Part shown: piece by piece, positions 25,798 to 36,400 of the stretch
How positions within the stretch are numbered: position 1 is the first letter of the stretch
Layout of the letters: each line of letters begins with the position of its first letter
Source: Hermatobates lingyangjiaoensis
Taxonomy: Eukaryota > Arthropoda > Insecta > Hemiptera > Hermatobatidae
Direction of reading: 5' to 3'
Length of the DNA: 64,000 bases
NCBI GenBank assembly: GCA_026182355.1
Contig: JAPFBL010000001.1
Span: 558,001-622,000 of the forward strand
Made by a program: the position numbers and the translations under genes
Notes under the pieces: generated by a model
The model's input: the letters and a program-made list of their open reading frames with translations, nothing else
What the model was told of the DNA's origin: nothing
Database searches by the model: none

Positions 25798-26204
25798 ATT
25801 TTCTTACACGTTTCTCTTATATTTTTCAGATGTTACCATTAATTAATTCGAATTTGCATTTACATTCTTATTCTTTTTCAACTTGGTATAATGTTTCTTA
25901 CATTACCTTTTCTCTTATTACAACTTTTTTTATATCTTGTTATTGGTAGCATTATCGTGTACCTACATTTGCATTTTTTACCGCATTTCACTTTTTTCTT
26001 TATAATGTTCAAGGAACGTCAAATAAATGTTATTTGATATTCATCTTATTTTCTTAATAAATAATAACATTCATAAGTTCTTGATCATAAACAGTTTTTC
26101 TTCTGAGAACAATGAGGTCGATATTCAGTTTTGTTGTGAGCTTGTTGAGTCATTTACCTATTTTATCATGCTTGTTATTCTGTCGGGCAAAATTTCATTT
26201 TGAT

Positions 26205-26246
<42 letters not shown>

Positions 26247-27640
26247 GAAAGTTAAGAGTCATATATAACTATTCTATCTCTGAAGTTGTTTTTGAGTTCA
26301 TTCAATCGCAGTTGATATTTTCACAAGGCTATTTTGAATATTACATATCTTGATCTTTCATTATCACAGGACTCTTAAGAAAGATACGAGTACTGAAGGA
26401 AAAATGGTACATATAAAGAAGAGTAATTTCATAAGAGGTCTGATACTAATAAGTTGACTAGTCGAAAATAATACCAACACAGTTTAACCAGCAAATCAAC
26501 CACTTTAGTTTGCCAAATAGTTTTCAAATAAATTATTTATTTCCAATCAACGAAATTGCTTCTGCCGATATTGTTTGTATTACTTTTTACTCTGGTTTTT
26601 AATATAGTCTTGTTTAACCTCTGTCAGTTATGTTTGAAAATATGTTTGTTCACAAACATTTTAAATGTTAGTGTAATAATATTTATTAATTGAGTAATAA
26701 CTTTACTTCAATGTAATAACTATGAGAGATATAATATATAAAATAAATATTTTTTACATCGGGTGAGTAAAAGTTAATTTACTGATTGTAAATAAAAAAT
26801 GTGGAATATATTCATTTCCAAATTGGATAAATATTGGATTAAGTTTTTTTTTATTTTAACTTCAATTGCGGAATTGGATTACCTCCAATAACTCCAAATT
26901 TCACCAAGTCTAAATTGATTTTAACTATTGTACAAATGAGAATGAATTTTACTTTATTTGAGAGAATACTTTTGAAAATTAAAGGAATAGAATTATTTTT
27001 TAAATTCAATCAGATAGTCAGTGATGTTATTCTATTAATCTAGAAAGAATTTAGGCTTAATTCATCACTTTTAAATGCAATATATATATGTGTCCCCCCC
27101 CCCCTCCCACGAAAGAACTTGCCTCACATAGGGTGACTTCAAATTTAGTGAAGTTATTCCATGAAATTTTGGACTTCTATTTTAAAGTCTATTTTATTAA
27201 AATCTAGCTGTTCTATTAAACACTTTGGTTATTTTAGTGGAATGATATTGAAAATAAGAATAACATTATATTTTTGCTAAGCTATACACTTATTTTAAAC
27301 TTTTTCAAAGAGTGAGAAACAAACATGAAACTAAGAAATAAATATGTTAAAATATAAGTCCGGTCTAACCCAGTTTCCTTCAATGTTAAAAAAAATACAA
27401 ACATACCATCTTCGCATTTAGTAAAAACATACCAGAATATCATATATTGTTAATTGAAACTGAAGCTTGGATCTAAATGTATTCACATTGAATTTAGAAG
27501 TTCTTATATAATTTCCCAAATGAGGCCTTTAGTGATCTTTAAGACTTTATAACAAGAATTAGATCCAGATAAATATAAAAAATAGGCCAAAGTAATTAAA
27601 AAATCATCCTCTGTACACAAGTTATTGATAAAAAGATTTC
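25798..27640. other. Non-coding stretch
   Basis: AT-rich. It contains the GA microsatellite at 26206 and a C-run at 27097-27109. No genes were seen. Confidence 0.4.
26206..26243. repeat. (GA)n microsatellite
   Basis: About 17 GA units. Confidence 0.95.
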
Positions 27641-27806
27641 ACATAAACACGTGAAATAACAATCAATGATCAAACCACAATAAGAAAATGGGAAAGCAAG
27701 ACTAAGATCTTTCAACCGTAACAAGCGGTCTTCGTCAGAGTCAATAAACCAATTGAGGGTTTTTTGACTCTGACGAAGACCGCTTGTTACGGTTGAAAGA
27801 TCTTAA
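27640..27806. repeat. PLE-type foldback, 'AGATCTTTCAACCG' family, copy 1
   Basis: A left arm of about 100 bp ends in a segment (AAGATCTTTCAACCGTAACA ... GACTC) whose complement follows at 27767-27806. The inverted core carries TCTGACGAAGACCG and CGGTTGAAAGATCT, a hammerhead-like order with the palindrome AGATCT in the helix III position. Sister copies lie at 29930-30232, 54409-54650 and 56213-56995. Confidence 0.65.
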
Positions 27807-27870
27807 CACAAGTTATTATTCAACATTACTGATATGTCAATAAAATTATTGTTACTTTAAGTAATAAAAT

Positions 27871-28100
27871 ATTAATATTAAACATATAATATACCGTATT
27901 ACCTCGTACACTGCTGTTGTAGCTCTCGGACCGGTTTCGGGTGTCACCCATCTTCAAGAAGAACTGATCTATGGAATCCTACCTTTATGATTATTCCATA
28001 GATCAGTTCTTGTCGAAGATGAGTGACACCCGAAACCGGTCCGAGAGCTACAACAGCAGTGTACGAGGTAAGACAGTATATTATATGTTTAATATTAATA
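27871..28100. repeat. Near-perfect 113-bp-arm foldback
   Basis: The arms 27871-27983 and 27988-28100 are almost exact inverted copies around a very short centre. Each carries TTGAAGATG or a one-base variant, then GGGTGACACCC and GAAACCGGTC, a hammerhead-like core. The near identity suggests a young insertion, or one kept identical by its palindromic form. Confidence 0.8.
27918..27962 (-). ncRNA. Hammerhead-like core in foldback 27871-28100
   Basis: On the minus strand TTGAAGA, one base, a 4-bp stem GGGT/ACCC with a GAC loop, then GAAACCGGTC. The segment ACCGGT is palindromic. The first C of the CTGANGA consensus is replaced by T. A partner copy is at 28013-28048 on the plus strand. Confidence 0.45.
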
Positions 28101-29929
28101 ATACTAACCTCAGTGGTAATGACGAAATGCATGAATTTAATAAAATATTATTTGGAAATGCATTACTAAATTAGATTTTTGTTGTTGTTAATATTATAAT
28201 GTTGTTAAGTATTGAATAATATTATAGGAACGATTATATTTCTCAAATACATAGTATTAATACATTATTGAGTAAAGTGACGTAATTACAGTTTTATTAA
28301 CAGCCATTTTTATTGTTGGTATCACAGAGGTTGCCAGTAACAACTTAAGAAGAATAACATATTTTACTTTGCTTAATTCGTTTTTCCTGTAGACCGGTTT
28401 TGAATAGAAGTTTCGCTCTTGAAGTTAGATAAAAATCTAAGAAGTTAGTTAAAATAGCGAGGACGAAAATTTACTACCTTAGATTTCATTCTTTGTTTTA
28501 TTGTTACAATTTTATAGACAAATATATTCTTTTTTTTCAAAGTGGATTGCCCCATTAAGAAAACCTGATTGTAATTATTATTTACGATTTTACCATTTTG
28601 ATTAAAAATTACTTTTCTGATTATGCACCATAGAGTTTAATTTTAACAATTTTCAAAAATATTTAATTCTACGGAGTCTTCCGTAGTTATTCTACTAAAA
28701 TAACTTCCATTTCATAAAATATATACATGGGGCATGAAACGTTATTTAATTTAAAGCAAACTAAGTGAGAAGAAGGAGGAAGGATAATCAAACTTTGTAA
28801 ACTTAAACGATAAGATTTTTGTCTAAACTATAAGGAAACCGCAGTTATGCATTAGTGGCAAATATGGTAAACTTAACCTCCTTGGCGAAGAATGTTGTGC
28901 TTCTGTCTCATATATCTACCGAACCAAGTTTTCAATTTTTAAAGGTATTTTATTACTGTTAAGAAATGTAATATCATGTTTTGCCAAAATAGTTTATTAA
29001 CAGTAGGCATAAAATCGTTTCCTATAATGTTAAAATAAAACAATAACAACTGCGCATTTAGTAAAAAAAAAGCAAAATATGATAATTTTAATTGAAGCTC
29101 TAACTTGTTTCTAAATATATTCAAATTGTCTTTAGAGGTTCCCAATCAGCACTTATATTTCAAAACTGTAAACTAGTTTCAGAATTCAAGTATTATTGAA
29201 GTTAATTAATTAATGAAATATTTTGTAAACTCCTTGTACAATCAGAAGTGAACTAAATTTAATAGAATTTCAAAGAAGTTTTGCTTCTAAAATTACCCAT
29301 TATTGGTTCACATATTTTATTCACTGAACTACTTCTAGTGTCTTCTGTGAAAACTTTTCATGAAGTTAAAATGAAGTTTTCTGATCACCTCTCTTCTATT
29401 GTCTCCCATAAGAAGCATTTAAAGATCTTTAATAACTTTGAATGGCATTTAGAGACTTTTAATTACTTCTTGGAAAACATTACATGATTTATTTTGCCTA
29501 ATTATGCAGCTTAAATTTAACCAAAATTTGATGTATTTGAAGTTTTAAAAAATATCTTTGACCTATTGTCTTCATAAAAGTCATTTTCGTACTTTTTCAG
29601 TTTTCGATCAGAAAAATATTACATTATTTGTTTATTAGCACACATGGTATAAAGGTTAATAAAAAATATGTTGTATATGAAGTCTTAAGAGCAATTTGTA
29701 CTCTCATAGCTACAATTTGAGGACACATAGAGATTCGAGACCACTTCGATTGGTTACAATACCACACCAGATTTCCGTTTTTTAATGCTTAAGTTTAAGT
29801 GGAGCTTTGGTGAAGATCAAGTTTTATTCAAAAGATCTATGTCTTATTCCTGAATTTCTTACAGTGGTTTAGAACTTAATTATTACTTCATGTATTTATT
29901 GGGATTTTTTTTTAATTTTACATTATACA
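28101..29929. other. Non-coding stretch
   Basis: AT-rich, with no supported features. The open frames near 28939-29487 lack motifs. Confidence 0.4.
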
Positions 29930-30232
29930 TATATAAAAAGATTTCACATAAACACGTGAAATAACAATCAATGATCAAACCACAATAAGAAAATGGGAAA
30001 ACAACACTAAGAAACACTCTTGTTTTCCCATTTTCTTATTGTGGTTTGATCATACATTATACATATATATCGAAAAAATGATTTTACACAAAAACGTGAA
30101 ATAACAATCAATGATCAAATCACAATATGAAATGGCAAAACAAGACTAAAATCTTTCAACCGTAACAAGCGGTCTTCGTCAGAAAGATCCTAGTCTTGTT
30201 TTCCCATTTCATATTGTGGTTTGATCATATAT
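29930..30232. repeat. Two adjoining PLE-type foldbacks, 'AGATCTTTCAACCG' family
   Basis: The first unit (29930-30053) and the second (about 30070-30232) both open with TTTCACATAAACACGTGAAA or a close variant and CAATCAATGATCAAACCACA. Each returns inverted through TTGTGGTTTGATCAT. The second keeps the CGGTCTTCGTCAGA core and the first has lost it. Two copies side by side suggest a tandem or nested insertion. Confidence 0.65.
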
Positions 30233-30323
30233 ATCAAAGTTTGTCCATCTCAAACAAATATATTCTACATTACTCTTTACATTCTTTATTGAAAACAAAA
30301 TTTTGTTCTAAATGAAGCTGCAG

Positions 30324-30647
30324 TTATTTTTGATTCATCTTGTTGAACAGGCTGCCGGCAGAAGCTGGGAGAGCCTTATATCCCAAGGACCCATTTACCA
30401 AAACCTGCCAAGATCTATAAGTTTGGCCACCTTCTGGATAAAGACTAGGAAGCATCTTCATCACATTGGTGTCTGACGTCTCTAGAATATCCTCTCTGCT
30501 ATCAGGAGACAATGGATACACAACACTTGAAGGACTGTCCTGCTTAGTCTCCATCTCAACATTCCATCAAAATTTATGTAGAGAGGCATCTCCACTGCTC
30601 AGCGTGTCACCGAATGGCCCAGCAGCCAAAGGTGGGCGTTGGCTGAT
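30324..30647 (-). pseudogene. Coding-like remnant, unidentified
   Basis: On the minus strand an acceptor-like tract (TTATTATTATTTATCAG) is followed by about 105 codons ending in a stop at 30324. They are interrupted once by TGA near 30568. The composition is protein-like and unlike the AT-rich surroundings, with LAAGPFGDTLSSGDASL before the stop and SWQVLVNGSLGYKALPASAG after it. It could be a decayed terminal exon or a processed fragment. I do not recognise the family, and no neighbouring exons were found. Confidence 0.3.
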
Positions 30648-31551
30648 AAATAATAATAAATAATTAAGTTATTTTTGATAGATTAATTTTATAATGTCTG
30701 AAAGAACCACCTTTAACAATGAAATGATTCAATTAATTTTTAAATGACAAGTCAAATTTGAAAGCTGTGCAGAAAGAACCTTAAAATGTAATCTGTCATG
30801 TTGCTTTAATATATGGAAAAATTTTGATACCAATATGATATCAATTTAAAAAATAGGTAAAAGGCAAAAATACCAATTTGAAATCAATTATTATACAAAA
30901 TAATTAATACTACCATTTTTGCTTAGATTCACAAATTACTCCAAAGGAATTTCAAATGTACGTCTCAAATTTAGACAAAATTCTTAACATATTTTGTGAT
31001 TCCTACTTGAAAAGAATGTGGTGAAGACCCTTTCTTTGTTAAAAAAAAAAAAAAAAATTGAGAAATAGTTTGTTCCATGTGCAGTCAAACCCGATATTAA
31101 AGTTGTAAATAGAAACAAAGATTTAACTATTCTCTTGCGTTCACCTGATACATTTGCAAAATCAATGTGTAAAAAGTATTTTTTTAGTTTAATATATATA
31201 TTTCATATTTTAAATTTTATTTATATTTGAATGATATTTATATTAGGACCTCCTAATGGAACTGTACCTGCGGTCAATTTATTCGTAAATGTGTTACCGC
31301 CATGTTGAGTACATTACTATCTCCTTTCTCTTGTATAAATGACTTTACGTGTTTCAAATAGTTAACATGTTTTAAATAGAATGTGTAAATATGAAAGAGA
31401 AGTTTTAATATATATTTCAGTATAAATAGTCACTCAACACTCGGTTAAACCAACATTCTACTTAAATATATGAATATATTAAAACTGTATTATTAAATGC
31501 AAAATAATTGTATGCGAAAATGTTCGTTAAATTTAAGAATGATTAATGTTA
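30648..31551. other. Non-coding stretch
   Basis: AT-rich, with a poly-A run at 31041-31057. Nothing else was recognised. Confidence 0.4.
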
Positions 31552-31559
31552 TTCTAGAA

Positions 31560-33314
31560 CAGTGTTTTCCAATCTGTGTGTCGCGACACGTTCGTGTGTC
31601 ACTAGCAATAAGTAGGTGTGTCGCTACTGAGCAGCCAATATGTGAAAAAAGCAATTTCATCAAGGGTTGTCAACTTAGTTTATTCAAATTTTTCTGAGTT
31701 AAGCATAAATTTAGATAATAACACTTCATCTGTACGATCACAACGAACTGTTTGGCACAAAACTTTTGATCTTGTTATTTGCCTATCATTCTGTCAGTTG
31801 ATTCCCTAGGAGTGATTCCTGGTGCTATTGTATGTATGTCAATGGGTCCAAATTAGCAGTCGTTAGCTATCTGACATCTGAGACAGTTGTAACAAGAGTT
31901 GTAACGCTCACCTTCAGTGGTGGAAACATCTATTTACCCTGAGTTCATAGCAGTCGTGAACTATCTGACATCTGAGATTGTTGTAATAGGAGCTAAGGAA
32001 CGTCACGCTCAATAGGTGAAGTATCCAAGGTGAGGCTTAGAGTGCTACTACCACCTCACCGCGCATTTCTCCATAGCATCGGAATGAAAGTTGTTGAAAT
32101 AGAAAAAAAAAACACTCAAAAATAGTAAATTTAAATGGAAAATGATTATTGAGCATAAATTACTTAATAGTCATTTAATTTATTTTTTATGTTTTCTTTC
32201 CAAAATGACATGCCTCCCCTGACTGCACGTCACTGCTAGTAAACAGCAAATGTTAATGAGCGTTGTATTTTTGGTTTGCCCGTGCAATAATTAAGTGTAC
32301 CTAACTGCAGTATTAAATAAAAGTGTTCGTTTCACAATTGTTATCAACCTTATTTTGTTCTCTAATTAAATGTTATACATCGGTATAATATGCCTCTTTA
32401 CACTTTTAGTTTGTTTTTATCTAGATATTGTATTTTCTTTGCATGTGTAAGCTTCAGTTTAAGAAATATTCCGAGAGGCATCCCTGTTTTAAGTTATTTG
32501 TCCATTGTTTCTTGTCAGTCGTTGTACTTTAATAAGGACAGAGTTTTGTTTTTTACGTGGAAATAGCCTTATGACTTTTTTCTTATTGTGCTGTTTAATT
32601 CTGTTTAATTATTTAACTTTAATTCTAACATAGTGCAATCACTTATTATGTCGTATTTACTCATTGTAGGGTAAAAAGCTAATGAAATGGTCTCCACATA
32701 TAAAAATTTAATGGTATAAACAACGCGTTTCGAACACGTAGTGTTCTTCCTGAGGAAATTTCCACAGAAATGTTTATATGTGGAGACCATTCATTAGCTT
32801 TTTACCCTACAATTATTTAACTTTTTTAATCTCATAATATAAATTAATTCAATTCACCTTTATTAATTAATTTAAACTTAATCGTCATTAAAGTGGATAA
32901 GTTCTTAATTATGAAAAGAATAAGTGACAGGTGAAATGAACATAACGTGTCAGTTTCTGAGCCTAAGCAGCCAGAGCTTTTAATGTTGAAAGACCATCGG
33001 CTACGGGAAAAAAATTAAAAACTGAGAAGCCTCGTTTATATATTCCGTTTATTTTTTTTCTATGATTTTTCCACATAATAATCGTTACTTTATTTTAAAA
33101 AGCCATTGATTTACCATATGAAATAGCATTCAAGAACAAGTTCTGGAGAACATTCGTTAGCAAAATTGGCTACCGCAAAATTTATTGATGCATCAGTATG
33201 TTTTGACATAGCTAGCTGTAAATGCTAATATCAGGTTACAAAACTAAGTTAGTGTGTCAGAATTATGTACATCCAAAAAGTGCGTCGCAAAATGATAAAG
33301 GTTGGAAAACACTG
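31560..33314. mobile_element. hAT-like non-autonomous element, 1.75 kb
   Basis: The left end CAGTGTTTTCCAATCTGTGT and the right end GGTTGGAAAACACTG are inverted repeats of hAT type. Next to the left end is GTGTGTCGCGACACG, and near the right end AAAGTGCGTCGCAAAATG, a pattern common in hAT families. The flanks TTCTAGAA (31552-31559) and CTCTAGAA (33315-33322) form an 8-bp target duplication with one difference. No transposase frame remains. A PLE-type foldback is nested at 32663-32813. The right end lies 110 bp from the BMS1 start codon. Confidence 0.8.
32663..32813. repeat. PLE-B-type foldback nested in the hAT-like element
   Basis: The arms share ATTGTAGGGTAAAAAGCTAA and GGTCTCCACATATAAA with PLE B. 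The left arm keeps the hammerhead-like core on the minus strand (32719-32756: GAACAC/GTGTTC stem, GAAACGCGTT). The right arm is shorter (32772-32812). Only terminal-repeat sequence is present. Confidence 0.75.
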
Positions 33315-33363
33315 CTCTAGAATATATTAAAGTAGCAACCCTGTGGGAAGGTTATTTTGAATT

Positions 33364-33373
33364 CTCACGTGAG
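33364..33373. promoter_or_regulatory. Palindromic E-box upstream of BMS1
   Basis: CTCACGTGAG contains CACGTG 54 bp before the ATG at 33425. Myc/Max-type factors bind CACGTG and drive ribosome-biogenesis genes in animals, so the site suits the gene. Transcription start and promoter activity are not visible in the sequence. Confidence 0.5.
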
Positions 33374-33424
33374 TTCCAGGGAGTAAACATTTAATCCAAT
33401 CCAATGTGTTTCTAATAATTAAAA

Positions 33425-33485
33425 ATGCCTAAAGAAGCGGATAATGATTCTGAGAATAAGAAGCCGCATAGAAACAGACGAGCTG
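33425..33485 (+). CDS. BMS1: BMS1 exon 1
   Basis: It encodes [20 protein letters not shown] and the first base of a Gly codon. The donor GTTTGT begins at 33486. The lysine/arginine-rich start is typical of Bms1. Confidence 0.85.
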
Positions 33486-36400
33486 GTTTGTACATTACAT
33501 TTGATTAAAACCATATTGCTTACAAAAATTATTTTTTTTGTTCTTTTTATGAAATAGTTAATTTCAGTTAGCTATGAAAGTGTAAGCTTACCTAAATTCG
33601 TAACAACACTTAATTGTGTTCATCAAGTTAACAAGTGTTTTATGTGCAACCGTTATATTTCTTTTTTTTATTGACATTGAGGTTTCCTTATTTTAACACA
33701 GAAGGAATACATTTTTGTTAATCACTCCCCCTTGGAATTTCTTAATAAAATCTATTTTATGAAGGTTAGTAACTTCTCTATATATCGTTGTTTATAAAGG
33801 TCGAAAGGCTGAAAAGAAAAAGAATAAGACACCTCATGTTCAAGATCTGACAGATAGACAAAGGAACCCAAAAGCATTTGCAATTCAGTCTGCTGTTACT
33901 GCTGAAAGGAGGTTTCGAAGGTTGGTTTATTTAATTTTTTATAATCATGTAGTATAAGGTAGTCACAAAATAATTTGACATAATTATCAATATCTCAATT
34001 TCCTTTATGCAGTATGAATTTACGAATTCGAAGGAAAAAGTAGATATAACTTCTATGAGTTCTAGTTGGGTTACATATTCGCTCAAAGAAACTTGTGAGA
34101 ATTGCCAGTTAAAGATAATGTATATGGTTTTGAAACATTAGCAATTAGTTAGCTATTAAGCCGTTAAACATAAAATGCTACTATGAAAAGTGGAATTTAG
34201 TTTGTTATACATATTTTGTAGTGCATTCTGCTTCTGTTTTGATTTGTATTTTTGTGTTAGTGTTTTTTGATAAATTATTTTGTTATTTTTTAAAAATTTA
34301 AAATTCGATTTTAACAATAACTATAATCTTGTTCTTTTTGTAACTCTAACTAGTTTAACCCCAGATTAGTTAATTAAAACAATATCAGCTTACAAAGTAA
34401 TTCATAAACGCGTGTAGTAAAAACTGGTTAAATAAAAGAAATAATGAAGTATAGTTATCATAATAAATGCTTTTTGGCTTTTCGATAATAAAGAACTAAA
34501 GTGATAACCTTGTAATAACGTTTATTAATAAACATCTCATTGAAAGTTGCATCTAGTTTGTTCTTCTCCTCCTTTTGTTTGTTTAACACACTAAATTTTG
34601 TTTTTACGTTGTTTTTAGAAAACAAGACTTAAAAACTAAGAAGGAACACATTCCGGTTGTTGACCGCACTCCATTGGAGCCCCCTCCAATACTTGTTTCT
34701 ATAGTTGGACCTCCAAAAGTTGGGAAAACTTCTGTTATTAGATCTCTCGTGAAGTCATTTACCAGGCAGCCCCTTACCAAAATTAGTGGCCCAATCACTG
34801 TTGTTTCAGGTAAGTTTGTGTAATTCAATGTAAACATAACTTTTATAATATACTGATTTTAACTTATTTTATTAAAATATTAAATGATAGTAATTTGAAA
34901 CTAATCCCCCACTCCCGGTAAAGTTTTGTTGAATTTTAACTAAGTCGAATGTTTTAATCTTTATATTATAACTTGTTAAGTTTTTTTTTTTTAACATCTT
35001 TATTATTAAATATACAACTACGCATCTTCTGCGTAACAGGCATATGTTGTAATAGATTACTCAAAAACATTGATACTCATGAACAAAGAATAGAACCCAC
35101 TGGTTCAACTTTTCACATTGTATTTTTTTTTTTTTTTAATTAGTATATTATTGTAATAATAGATCTCTGGGCCATTTTCTCTTGAGTCTTCTTTGGGGAT
35201 TCTGGGAAGGTGAGGAGGAAGTAAGGATTCGTACTAATGGATTTGGGTGAGAGGAAAGGTTGTTGTGAAAGGACTTGTAACGATCAGAGGCTAGGTTTTG
35301 AATAAATGGAATTTTTAGGTCTTTATGAAGGGTGTAGTTTTTTACGTAATAAGGAGCATTTGTGATAGTACGGAGGATTTTTGATTGCAATGATTGTATT
35401 TTATAAATGTTGGAAGGTTTTGCACAACCCCATAGTTCAATTCCGTAAGTCCAGATCGGTCGTAGTAATGTTTTATATAACAGCACTTTGTTGTGGAGTG
35501 TCAATTTTGAATGTTTTCCGAGGAGTCTGAACAGTAGTAAGAAGCGTCGTTTTAGGTCAAGTCTTTTCAGTCGAGTATGGGGATTCCAAGTCAAGCGTTT
35601 GTCAATGAAGAGCCCCAAGTACCTGACAACATCTGCAGTTGGAAGGAGAGCGCCATTCATACTGATATTCGGACATAGTCCTTTTTTTAATATAAAAACT
35701 GCATGGGTGCTTTTGTTTATATTAATATTTAAGTGCCACTTTTTCAGCCAGGCTTCTATATTATGTAGATTATCTTGGAGAATATTTGTGGCGATAATGG
35801 GATCAGGGTTTCGAGATAGGATTGCTGTATCATCAGCAAAAGTACAGAGAAGAGTTTGAGGGTGAAGAGGAATATCATAAGTATAAATGGTATACAGAAC
35901 TGGACCTAGTATACTACCTTGAGGTACACCGGCTAGGACAGGAAATATTTGGGACAGAGCAGTGAATATCTGTTAGAAAGGTAGGATTTCAGGATTAGGT
36001 AGTATGTAAAGGGAAGGAAACGTTTTAGCTTCATCAGCAAACCTTGGTGCCAAACACGATCAAATGCTTGCTGCACATCTAAGAATGCGCCAACGCAGTA
36101 TTGACCGTGCTCCAAGGCGTGGGAGATTTCATCAACTACTCTATGGCACTGTTGAATAGTGCTGTGTTCTGAGCGGAAGCCAAATTGGTGGGTTGGGATG
36201 ATTTGATGGGATTCAAGAATTGGGTGTAATCGGCGTAGAAGGAGTTTTTCAAAAACTTTCCCCAGGATAGGAAGTAAGCTTATTGGACGATAGGATGTAG
36301 GCAAGTGAAGGGGCTTATGGGGTTTAGGGATCATTTTTACTATTGAGAACCTCAACAGTACAGGAAAATATGTCGTGCGTAATATTGCATTATGAATATA

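Noticed and set aside
35488..35859. 123-codon plus-strand frame
   Set aside because: It is antisense to the Jockey reverse transcriptase and has no motif of its own.
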